Shown here in pieces: positions 7,634-12,645 of a DNA stretch of 12,645 nt. The notes below the pieces were generated by a model that saw nothing but the letters and a program-made list of their open reading frames with translations, had not been told where the DNA came from and made no database searches. This DNA is from CAYLLT01 sp964591605 (lineage in GTDB: Bacteria; Planctomycetota; Phycisphaerae; UBA1845; PWPN01): positions 1-12,645 of the forward strand of contig CAZQEN010000226.1 in assembly GCA_964591605.1 (NCBI GenBank), in the 5' to 3' direction. The translations under genes were made by a program, and so were the position numbers. The stretch's first letter is position 1. Each line of letters begins with the position of its first letter.

Positions 7634-7662
7634 AGGCTACTGAAGCCACCTCCAATGATCAA
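7634..7662 (-). promoter_or_regulatory. Possible promoter for the DUF1015 gene
   Basis: Minus strand TTGATC (7657-7662), a 17-nt spacer and TAGCCT (7634-7639), leaving a leader of about 90 nt. The leader contains a perfect 8-bp inverted repeat TGCTGTCC/GGACAGCA with a 4-nt loop (7586-7605). Confidence 0.4.
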
Positions 7663-7710
7663 GCCGCTGATTCGTGGCGATATGGAGGAGCCATCTGCTA
7701 TGGTGGGGCC

Positions 7711-8415
7711 ATGGAACCGAGCCCGCAGGCAGGTGATGAACGGCAACGCTTTGATGCGGCGCTGCGCACGGCGCTTGCCGCGATGGGCTGTGTGATCTCG
7801 GAAACTGAGTCCGAGGTCATGTTCCGCCACTATCAGCTTGTCGTCGAGGCGAACCAGCGGTTCAACCTCACCCGCATCACGTCGCCCGAGGAGGCCGCGG
7901 TCAAGCACTACGCCGACTCGCTCTCGCTCCTGACGATCGAAGGGATTGACCGCGCGGAGACGCTGGCGGTGCTGGATATCGGGACGGGTGCGGGCTTCCC
8001 GGCCGTCCCGCTGGCCATTGCATGCCGGGCGTGGTCCGTGCATGCCATTGACGGGACCGGCAAGAAGGTCGCCTTTGTGGCGGACACCGCCCGCAGGCTG
8101 GGGCTGGGCAATCTCCGCGCGACGCAGGCCCGGGCGGAGACGATGAAGCGCGAGGCCCGGCATGAGTATGACCTGGTGCTGATGCGGGCGGTGACGGATG
8201 CGGCGCGGGGGATCAGCCTGGCGGCTGATTTCATCGTCGAGGGTGGGCTGCTGGTCCTCTATAAGACCGCTCACCTGACCGTGCAGGAGCAGCGAGCCGC
8301 GGAGCAGACGGCGCGTCGTCTGCGTCTGCAGCCGCTGCCGGCCGTCCCGGTGACACTGTCAGACGGCTTGGAGACGTTTAAGAGGCTCTTACTGGTTTAC
8401 CAGGGACCGGAGTGA
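7711..8415 (+). CDS. rsmG: 16S rRNA (guanine527-N7)-methyltransferase RsmG
   Basis: Transfers a methyl group from SAM to N7 of G527 in 16S rRNA (E. coli numbering); cytoplasmic. 234 residues, within the usual 205-240. Visible motifs: RFNLTRI (50-56), KHYADSLSLL (65-74), and the SAM-binding VLDIGTGAGFPAVPLAI starting at 87, with the GxGxG-type loop at 91-95. MRAV in the second half is the usual family strand. The ATG at 7711 has no Shine-Dalgarno; a -10-like TATGGT (7699-7704) ends 6 nt before it, suggesting a nearly leaderless message. In many bacteria rsmG sits with mnmG or parAB; here it stands alone between a DUF1015 gene and a repeat region. Confidence 0.96.
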   Translation: MEPSPQAGDERQRFDAALRTALAAMGCVISETESEVMFRHYQLVVEANQRFNLTRITSPEEAAVKHYADSLSLLTIEGIDRAETLAVLDIGTGAGFPAVPLAIACRAWSVHAIDGTGKKVAFVADTARRLGLGNLRATQARAETMKREARHEYDLVLMRAVTDAARGISLAADFIVEGGLLVLYKTAHLTVQEQRAAEQTARRLRLQPLPAVPVTLSDGLETFKRLLLVYQGPE

Positions 8416-8524
8416 AGCGCGGGGCGCGGCCGAAGGACCGCACCCGCGGGTTGTTCGCAGGGAGCCGGTGACCGAATCGGCGGGACGACACGGGCCCGGC
8501 GCGCCGGGACCCGTGGGGAAGCTC

Positions 8525-8571
8525 GCACGGGCAGCGTCGGCTTCGCTGCGCGAAGCCGACGCTGCCCATGC
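8525..8571. repeat. Long near-perfect hairpin repeat
   Basis: Arms GGGCAGCGTCGGCTTCG (8529-8545) and its exact complement (8551-8567) enclose a 5-nt loop, CTGCG. The stem extends to 21 bp with one mismatch (8525-8571). It is flanked by CATGCCACC, and the right end recurs at 8654, so it is a repeat unit. It has no T-run, so it is a poor intrinsic terminator, though it could still block read-through between the convergent genes. Confidence 0.8.
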
Positions 8572-8671
8572 CACCCCGCCCGAAAAACCACCGACCCCCC
8601 GCCTGAGCGGCGGAGGTGGCCGGGTGGCGCTAACAATGCGGTCNNNNNNNNNNCTGCCCATGCCACCCCGC
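8562..8671 (+). repeat. Direct repeat CTGCCCATGCCACCCCGC flanking the gap
   Basis: The 18-nt string occurs at 8562-8579 and again at 8654-8671, right after the Ns. After one mismatch both continue with CGAA. The second copy begins exactly at the gap edge, so its left arm is probably the missing sequence. Confidence 0.85.
8644..8653. other. Assembly gap (10 N)
   Basis: Ten unknown bases. The true length is unknown, since a fixed run of Ns is often only a placeholder. The gap abuts a repeated hairpin arm. Confidence 0.95.
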
Positions 8672-8691
8672 GCGAAGTGTCACGCACCCGT

Positions 8692-9474
8692 TCACAGGGG
8701 GTCGTGGTCGCCGCGCCGGGCGTCGGTGCGGGCGACGACGGCCGCATAGACCGCGGCCGCCCCGCCGCTACGGAGCACGCGGGTGACTTCGCGGATCGTC
8801 GAGCCGGTCGTGCTGACGTCGTCGACGATGCAGACACGAGCGTCCTCGATGCGGGACCGCCGCCGGAGCCGGAACACGCCGCGGACGTTCCGCGCCCGCT
8901 CGGATTCGGGTAATCCAACCTGGCGACGCCGCTTGCCCTTCAGGCCGAGCACGGACCGGACCGGAATGCCCAGACGCCGCGAGACCTGCAGGGCCAGGAG
9001 CTGCACCGGCCAGCATCGATAGCGGAAGCGCCCCGACCAGTCGGTCGGTACCGGCACCAGCACGTCGATGCAATCCGGCCAGCCGCGTCCCTGGATCGCG
9101 TCGGCCAGCAGGCCGGCCAGGCAGCGGTCCAGGCGGTGCTCACGGTTGAACTTGAAGCGGCGCAGCGTCTGACCGACCAGATCGTGATACGTTCCGACGC
9201 GGACGAAGCCGTCTGGCCAACTGCCCTCCTGTCGGCAGGCCGGGCAGCCGCTGGCGTCGAAGAGGAACTCCCCCACCGCCGCCCCGCACCGCTGGCAGTA
9301 GGTCGCCGCGGCGGACTCGAGCAGTCGGCTCGCGCACGGCATGCACCAGTCGCCGTCGTCGCAGGAGATGGTGCGCCCGCACCCCGCGCAGGCCGGCGGG
9401 AAAACGAGCTCCAGGAAGCCGCGCCCGACCGCTGTGAGCGCGGGCTGGATCCAGAATGGCCGGGTGGCAGCCAT
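8692..9474 (-). CDS. comF: ComF-type phosphoribosyltransferase-fold protein
   Basis: 260 residues from ATG 9474. The N-terminal zinc-binding part has four CxxC pairs: Cys29/32, 44/47, 60/63 and 77/80. It is followed by RFKFNREHRL, the LVPVPTD strand, and the PRPP-binding loop VCIVDDVSTTGST (214-226) with its paired Asp residues. ComF proteins support DNA uptake during natural transformation in species that have it; many bacteria keep the gene without known competence, and no other competence gene is in view. ATG 9483 is also possible. A far upstream start would cross the promoter region shared with the divergent lipoprotein gene. No Shine-Dalgarno is present; a TATCAT box (9482-9487) ends 7 nt before ATG 9474, suggesting a leaderless mRNA. 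The annotation is complete despite the nearby gap. Confidence 0.92.
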   Translation of the reverse strand: MAATRPFWIQPALTAVGRGFLELVFPPACAGCGRTISCDDGDWCMPCASRLLESAAATYCQRCGAAVGEFLFDASGCPACRQEGSWPDGFVRVGTYHDLVGQTLRRFKFNREHRLDRCLAGLLADAIQGRGWPDCIDVLVPVPTDWSGRFRYRCWPVQLLALQVSRRLGIPVRSVLGLKGKRRRQVGLPESERARNVRGVFRLRRRSRIEDARVCIVDDVSTTGSTIREVTRVLRSGGAAAVYAAVVARTDARRGDHDPL

Positions 9475-9481
9475 GGGAAGC

Positions 9482-9487
9482 ATGATA
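9482..9487 (-). promoter_or_regulatory. -10 box for comF
   Basis: TATCAT on the minus strand (5 of 6 consensus bases), 7 nt before ATG 9474. No good -35 is visible; its expected place overlaps the -35 of the divergent lipoprotein promoter. Confidence 0.35.
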
Positions 9488-9506
9488 TCGCATGCCGTGC
9501 GGTTTC

Positions 9507-9534
9507 TTGACTGGTGCGGGGGCGGTTCTACAAT
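9507..9534 (+). promoter_or_regulatory. Promoter for the lipoprotein gene
   Basis: TTGACT (9507-9512), a 16-nt spacer and TACAAT (9529-9534). The -10 ends 8 nt before ATG 9543, so the mRNA would have almost no leader. There is no Shine-Dalgarno. Confidence 0.65.
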
Positions 9535-9542
9535 CGGCGGCC

Positions 9543-10106
9543 ATGACAGCTTCATCGACCGCACGGATGCTGCGTCTGGGGGTTCTCGGGCTGATGGCCG
9601 CTGCCGGGTGCCGGAGCCCGCGGGGACCCGAATATGTCCCGAGCGAGCCCGAGAAGGTCGAGATGCTGTCGCTGATGGTCCCCGACCGTCTCAAGATCGA
9701 GCCTTTCACGAAGATCACCAGCTTCAACGAAGATCAGATTCCTGACGGAATCCTGGCGGTGGTCCGTCCGCTGGATCGTCTTGGGGATCCGGTGAAGGCC
9801 GCCGGTCTGCTCTATTTCGAATTGTGGACATTCGTCAATGCGTCTGGAGAGCGAAAGGGTGAACGGCTGGCGTTCTGGGACCGGACCATCGCCACCGCGG
9901 ACGACATGAAGACGCACTGGACGCGGGCGCAGATGTACGAGTTCCAACTCGCCTGGACGCAGGGCGGTGAAGTCGTTCAGCCCGGGCAGCGTTACGTACT
10001 GACCGCGACCTACCGCACGCCATGGGACACGACCATCCAGGATGAATATGTCCTGGAGTTCCAGGCCGCACCGGCCTTCCTGGCCGAGACGGCCCCGGCC
10101 CAGTGA
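9543..10106 (+). CDS. Predicted lipoprotein, function unknown
   Basis: 187 residues. The N-terminus is a lipoprotein signal: positively charged start, hydrophobic core LRLGVLGLMAAAG, and lipobox AAGC with Cys23 as the lipidated residue. The mature part has conserved-looking blocks PDRLKIEPFTKITSF and IPDGILAVVRPLD, plus alternating strands (YVLTATYRTPWD, DEYVLEFQ) compatible with a beta-sandwich. I recognise it only as a type of small lipoprotein seen in planctomycetes and assign no function. ATG 9543 is chosen because the promoter at 9507-9534 ends just upstream; the longer in-frame ATG at 9492 lies before that promoter. The candidate ncRNA follows on the same strand, with its own promoter 40 nt after the stop. 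Confidence 0.85.
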   Translation: MTASSTARMLRLGVLGLMAAAGCRSPRGPEYVPSEPEKVEMLSLMVPDRLKIEPFTKITSFNEDQIPDGILAVVRPLDRLGDPVKAAGLLYFELWTFVNASGERKGERLAFWDRTIATADDMKTHWTRAQMYEFQLAWTQGGEVVQPGQRYVLTATYRTPWDTTIQDEYVLEFQAAPAFLAETAPAQ

Positions 10107-10145
10107 TTGCTGCCACGTTCCCTCCGACTGACTTTTCGCCATTGC

Positions 10146-10174
10146 TGGAAATCGGGGAGAGTTGCCGATAGAAT
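10146..10174 (+). promoter_or_regulatory. Promoter for the candidate ncRNA
   Basis: TGGAAA (10146-10151), a 17-nt spacer and TAGAAT (10169-10174). The expected start, about 10181, coincides with the first base of the GACTGG stem. Confidence 0.5.
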
Positions 10175-10180
10175 TGAGGA

Positions 10181-10386
10181 GACTGGATCTGCGCGGGTGA
10201 TACCGGCAGAGCGGCCAGTCGGACGAACAGGGGAAACCTTCAGTCCGCGGAAGGTGCCGGCGGGCTTCGTCGGGGCAGCCGATTGTCAGGTTGCTTGCTT
10301 CGACGAAGCCGTCGGTCAGACGCGCGGAGCTCAGCGAGCAGCGGTCCGCAATTCTCTTGCGACCGAGCATGCTCGCTGTTTTTTTT
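10181..10386 (+). ncRNA. Candidate structured small RNA, about 205 nt, unknown family
   Basis: No credible ORF, but dense nested complementarity. Stem 1 pairs GACTGG (10181-10186) with CCAGTC (10215-10220), with TCTGC/GCAGA inside. Stem 2 pairs ACCTTC (10236-10241) with GAAGGT (10250-10255). Stem 3 pairs GCCGGC-g-GGCTTCGTC (10256-10271) with GACGAAGCC-GTCGGT (10302-10316) and has an inner GCAGCC/GGTTGC stem with one G-U pair. The loop of stem 2 (TCCGCG, 10244-10249) can pair with CGCGGA (10323-10328), forming a 6-bp pseudoknot. A terminator follows. Nothing on the same strand lies downstream, so it looks like a free-standing RNA and not a riboswitch. I saw no signature of RNase P, tmRNA or SRP RNA; 6S RNA is possible but its long bulged rod is not evident. 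Promoter and terminator place it on the plus strand. Confidence 0.6.
10334..10386 (+). terminator. Strong intrinsic terminator
   Basis: The outer stem GCGAGCA (10334-10340) pairs with TGCTCGC (10370-10376). The inner stem GGT-c-CGCAA pairs with TTGCGACC (10343-10364) around the loop TTCTC. Eight Ts follow at 10379-10386. This is the clearest Rho-independent terminator in the window. Confidence 0.85.
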
Positions 10387-10421
10387 GTCAGTAGTCAGTG
10401 GTCCATTGTCCGTTGTTGATG
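10387..10421 (+). repeat. Degenerate heptad array (GTCAGTA/GTCAGTG/GTCCATT type)
   Basis: Five consecutive 7-nt units all begin with GT: GTCAGTA, GTCAGTG, GTCCATT, GTCCGTT, GTTGATG. The array starts directly after the terminator T-run and ends 35 nt before the stop of the convergent sulfatase gene. Confidence 0.65.
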
Positions 10422-10455
10422 TGATACGCGGCAGACAACATCTCTCCAGAGGCTT

Positions 10456-11898
10456 TTACTTCCTATCACTCCTTGAAGCCCCCGGTCTCGGCCGATTGCC
10501 CTCCGCGGGCATTTCGGCGCGGATCTGATCAGCAAGCTTCGTGAGGCGTTCCACGACGTCGGGGTGGGCGGCGGCGACGTTGTGCTGTTCGGTGGGGTCC
10601 TTGTCGATGTTGAAGAGGCCGATCTTTTCCACCGGGTCGCCGGTGAGGATGCCGGGGTAGTCAACGGGGGTGTACTGCTCGCAGGGAGCGAGGATGGTGA
10701 CGCCGTCGGTGGTGTTCGGGTCCTTCCAGGCTTTGGCGGGGTCCCACCTCTCGTCGACGCGCTGCGGGGCGGCGACCAGGCTCCAGGGACCACTGCGCAC
10801 GCGTTGAAGTTGGTGGCCGGCCATGGCGTAGATGGCTTCGTGCGGTGAGGGTTTGTCGGCGGTGAGCATGGGCATGATGTCTTTGCCGTCGATCGGGCGG
10901 TCGGAGGGCGGCTGGAGGCCGGCGGCGATGAGGGAGGTGGCGAAGATGTCCATGGTGACGGCCAGGCCGTTGTGACGGTGGCCGGCGGGGATGCGGCCGG
11001 GCCAGACGGCGATGAGCGGGACGCGGGTGCCGCCCTCGAAGCCGGCCCGGCCCTTCATGCCGCGCAGGCCGCCTGTGCTGCCGCCGTACCAGGGGCCGTT
11101 GTCGCTGGTGAACCAGATGAGCGTGCGGTCGGCGGCGCCGGAGCGCTGCACCGCCTCGACGAGCTGCCCGACGCTCCAGTCGATTTCCATGATCACGTCA
11201 CCGTAAAGCCCCTGGCCGCTCTTTCCGTAGAATTCCTCAGAGGGGGCGAGCGGCTTGTGCGGCATGGCGTGGGCGAGTTCGAGGAAATACCCCTTCTCGG
11301 CATTTGCCTCGATGAACTCCACGGCCCGCTGCGTGTAACGCTTCGTGAGCGTCGTCTGGACGATGGGGTATTCGACCATCTTCTCGTTGTCGTAGAGCTC
11401 GACGGGGCGCATGTCGTTGCTGTAGAGGATGCCGTAATACTCGTCGTAGCCGTGGCGGGTCGGGTAGAAATGCGGTTTGTGGCCCAGGTGCCACTTGCCG
11501 ATCAGGCAGGTGCGGTGGCCGGCTTTCTGGAAGAGCTGACCGATGGTGATTTCGGTGTCGGGAATGCCGATGTCGTCGGCGCCGGGGTGGCGCGGGAAGG
11601 GATTGCCCACGAGTCCGGTCCGGAAGGGATAGCGGCCGGTCTGGAGCGAGATGCGCGTGGGGGCGCAGAAGGCGAAGGGCGTGTGGAAGTGAGCGAGGCG
11701 GGCGCCGGCGTCGGCGAGTTTGTCGATGTTGGGCGTCTTGAACTTGTTGTTGCCGTAGGCGCCGATGTCGCCGAAGCCCAGGTCGTCGCAGAGGATGACG
11801 ATGACGTTGAGCCTCGGGGCGGCGAGGGCGGCAGATGCGAAGAGGCACACGGCGGCGAGCGAAACCAGCACCACGGCGATCACCCGGTTCATGTTCAC
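10456..11898 (-). CDS. Secreted sulfatase (arylsulfatase type, formylglycine-dependent)
   Basis: Hydrolyses sulfate esters; 480 residues with a cleavable signal peptide (VIAVVLVSLAAVCLFASAALA, to about residue 26). The catalytic motif CAPTRISLQTGR has Cys78 as the residue to be converted to formylglycine, with Arg82 and the TGR end in place. Metal-site residues are Asp38-Asp39 (CDDLGFGD) and Asp266-Asn267 (FTSDNGPW). GKWHLG (134-139) and HAMPHKPL (210-217) supply further active-site Lys/His. The substrate cannot be deduced; planctomycetes use many such enzymes on sulfated polysaccharides. The start is GTG 11898, 6 nt after GAGAGG; ATG 11892 is the alternative. It lies on the same strand as aguB but 140 nt downstream, with an inverted repeat in between, so an operon is doubtful. 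No maturase gene is in view. Confidence 0.95.
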   Translation of the reverse strand: MNMNRVIAVVLVSLAAVCLFASAALAAPRLNVIVILCDDLGFGDIGAYGNNKFKTPNIDKLADAGARLAHFHTPFAFCAPTRISLQTGRYPFRTGLVGNPFPRHPGADDIGIPDTEITIGQLFQKAGHRTCLIGKWHLGHKPHFYPTRHGYDEYYGILYSNDMRPVELYDNEKMVEYPIVQTTLTKRYTQRAVEFIEANAEKGYFLELAHAMPHKPLAPSEEFYGKSGQGLYGDVIMEIDWSVGQLVEAVQRSGAADRTLIWFTSDNGPWYGGSTGGLRGMKGRAGFEGGTRVPLIAVWPGRIPAGHRHNGLAVTMDIFATSLIAAGLQPPSDRPIDGKDIMPMLTADKPSPHEAIYAMAGHQLQRVRSGPWSLVAAPQRVDERWDPAKAWKDPNTTDGVTILAPCEQYTPVDYPGILTGDPVEKIGLFNIDKDPTEQHNVAAAHPDVVERLTKLADQIRAEMPAEGNRPRPGASRSDRK

Positions 11899-11925
11899 AT
11901 GTCACCTCTCAATTCTCGTTCCCAC

Positions 11926-12009
11926 CACGAAGGCGCGAAGACTCGAAGAACAACAGGCAGGACTACGGCGTAAGCCCTCCTTTTCGCTTCGTGTCTTCGT
12001 GCCTTCGTG
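11926..12009. repeat. Inverted repeat built of CACGAAGG-type octads
   Basis: The left arm at 11926-11948 and the right arm at 11987-12009 are complementary at 21 of 23 positions, with a 38-nt spacer. Each arm consists of 8-nt units: CACGAAGG, then C[A/G]CGAAGA, then C[A/T]CGAAG. It fills the gap between aguB and the sulfatase gene. Confidence 0.8.
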
Positions 12010-12038
12010 TTTAACAACGGCCTTTCGATTGCTCTCGC

Positions 12039-12645
12039 TCACGCGGAGGATCCGGTTGCAGGTTTATCGATCCAGCGACTGAGGATCGGCCCGTAGGCGT
12101 CGATGCGCCGGTCGCGGAGGAAGGGCCAGTGTTGACGCGTGGTTTCGATGAGTCGGCGGTCGACCCGGGCGACGAGGACCTTGGAGCCGCCGGCGCCGGC
12201 GTCGGCGATGATGCGGCCGAAGGGGTCGGCGATGAACGAGCGGCCGAAGAACTCGATGCCGTCGGTGCCGGGCTCGGTTTCCAGGCCGACGCGGTTGGGG
12301 GCAGCGACGTAGACGCCGTTGGCGATGGCGTGGGCCCGCTGGGCCGTGCGCCAGGCGTCGGCCTGGGCCTCGCCGTAGGCTTCCTTTTCCTTCGGGTGCC
12401 AGCCGATGGCCGTCGGATAGAAGAGCACCTCCGCCCCCATCAGGCTGGTGATGCGGGCAGCCTCGGGGTACCACTGGTCCCAGCAGATGAGCACGCCGAT
12501 GCGGGCGAACTTGGTGTCGAAGACCCTGAAACCCGTTTCGAGTTTCGAGTGTCGAGTTTCGAGCGGAGGCTGGGCAGCGGCGGTCGACGACCTGAAACCC
12601 GAAACCGGCAACTCGAGACTCCCCGCCTCGCCCGGCGTGAAGTAG
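12039..12645 (-). CDS. aguB: N-carbamoylputrescine amidase, C-terminal two-thirds (5' end beyond window), with in-frame repeat insertion
   Basis: A carbon-nitrogen hydrolase that splits N-carbamoylputrescine to putrescine, CO2 and ammonia in the agmatine route of polyamine synthesis. The frame is open from the right edge (YFTPGEAG) to TGA at 12039; 201 codons are visible. The catalytic Cys lies in VLICWDQWYPEAAR (codon 12483-12485), followed by GAEVLFYPTAIGWHP, then the ANGVYVAAPNRVG and FFGRSFIADPFG blocks typical of the AguB group. The catalytic Glu and Lys precede the window edge. Between YFTPGEAG and FRVFDTKFARIG, which are adjacent in relatives, there are about 30 extra residues made of repeat DNA (12525-12621); the frame is kept and no stop appears. 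An internal TTG at 12611 is not a credible start because homology continues upstream. Agmatine deiminase may lie further upstream, unseen. Confidence 0.9.
   Translation of the reverse strand, partial: YFTPGEAGSLELPVSGFRSSTAAAQPPLETRHSKLETGFRVFDTKFARIGVLICWDQWYPEAARITSLMGAEVLFYPTAIGWHPKEKEAYGEAQADAWRTAQRAHAIANGVYVAAPNRVGLETEPGTDGIEFFGRSFIADPFGRIIADAGAGGSKVLVARVDRRLIETTRQHWPFLRDRRIDAYGPILSRWIDKPATGSSA
12525..12621. repeat. Inverted heptad-repeat element inside aguB
   Basis: One arm is four heptads: GTTTCGA, GTTTCGA, GTGTCGA, GTTTCGA (12535-12562). The other arm is in opposite sense: GAAACCC, GAAACCG, GCAACTC, GAGACTC (12594-12621). The 11-mer CCTGAAACCCG occurs directly repeated at 12525-12535 and 12591-12601, 66 nt apart. 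The core contains GGTCGACGACC. Confidence 0.8.

Larger units (their letters stand above)
8416..8691. other. Hairpin-rich intergenic region with assembly gap
   Basis: This lies between the convergent rsmG and comF genes. It holds a palindrome CCCGGCGCGCCGGG (8495-8508) inside a longer imperfect stem, the 17-bp hairpin at 8529-8567, ten Ns, and a partial second copy of the hairpin's right arm. No plausible gene was seen. Confidence 0.7.

Noticed and set aside
6027..7643. 538-codon plus-strand frame opposite the DUF1015 gene
   Set aside because: Composition typical of antisense GC-rich frames, while the opposite strand has full DUF1015 motifs.
8525..8571. Hairpin as an intrinsic terminator for rsmG or comF
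   Set aside because: No T-run on either strand next to the stem, and it recurs as a repeat; treated as a repeat element.
9552..10370. Minus-strand frame spanning the lipoprotein gene and the ncRNA region
   Set aside because: No family motif or ribosome site. It lies opposite a lipoprotein with a clear lipobox and across an intrinsic terminator.
10181..10386. Riboswitch for a downstream gene
   Set aside because: The terminator ends the transcript and the next gene is on the opposite strand, so no cis target exists.
10972..11973. 333-codon plus-strand frame opposite the sulfatase
   Set aside because: Shadow of the sulfatase gene; low-complexity Val/Ala/Gly/Glu content and no motif.
12039..12611. 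aguB as a short complete gene starting at an internal TTG
   Set aside because: Homology (YFTPGEAG) continues upstream in the same open frame to the window edge, so the gene is truncated by the window.
10387..12621. CRISPR array
   Set aside because: The repeats are 7-8 nt units without spacers of constant length, and no cas genes are present.

Overview
This is a high-GC bacterial window. It looks like part of a metagenome-assembled scaffold, because it contains a run of 10 Ns at 8644-8653. The gene content points to Planctomycetota, most likely a Phycisphaerae-like lineage: an exported double L-type lectin protein with a C-terminal dockerin-like module, a secreted formylglycine-type sulfatase, a small zinc-ribbon plus membrane protein, and many long intergenic stretches. 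It also carries short-period repeats that I recall from planctomycete genomes (CGAGTTT-type, CACGAAGG-type and CAGTGGT-type units, and an AACGAACCCAATT motif). The lineage is inferred from this style of content; there is no rRNA or phylogenetic marker search behind it.

Layout. 1-1095 (-) is the N-terminal part of pyruvate phosphate dikinase, running off the left edge, with a consensus-like promoter and a leader of about 155 nt. 1349-1939 (+) is a stand-alone nucleotidyltransferase. 1965-2588 (-) is a Mn-type superoxide dismutase with its own promoter and a palindrome over the -35 box. 2980-3882 (-) is a zinc-ribbon membrane protein. 3981-6044 (-) is the lectin/dockerin protein. 6261-7538 (-) is a DUF1015 protein. 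7711-8415 (+) is rsmG. 8416-8691 is a hairpin-rich repeat region with the assembly gap. 8692-9474 (-) is a ComF-type phosphoribosyltransferase. 9543-10106 (+) is a lipoprotein of unknown function. 10146-10386 (+) is a candidate structured non-coding RNA with promoter and intrinsic terminator. 10456-11898 (-) is a sulfatase. From 12039 to the right edge (-) is an N-carbamoylputrescine amidase (aguB) carrying an in-frame repeat insertion.

Most genes look like individually transcribed housekeeping or accessory units and do not form one pathway. Separate promoters can be read in front of most of them. Two start architectures coexist. Some genes have Shine-Dalgarno sequences (SOD, zinc-ribbon, DUF1015, sulfatase, lectin, PPDK). 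Four others (nucleotidyltransferase, rsmG, comF, lipoprotein) have a -10-like box only 6-8 nt upstream of the start codon, which suggests leaderless or nearly leaderless mRNAs.

The two most noteworthy items are at the right end. One is the roughly 205-nt RNA at 10181-10386, with three stem-loops, a possible 6-bp pseudoknot and a strong terminator. The other is a 90-nt insertion of inverted heptad repeats inside the conserved coding region of aguB that keeps the reading frame open.
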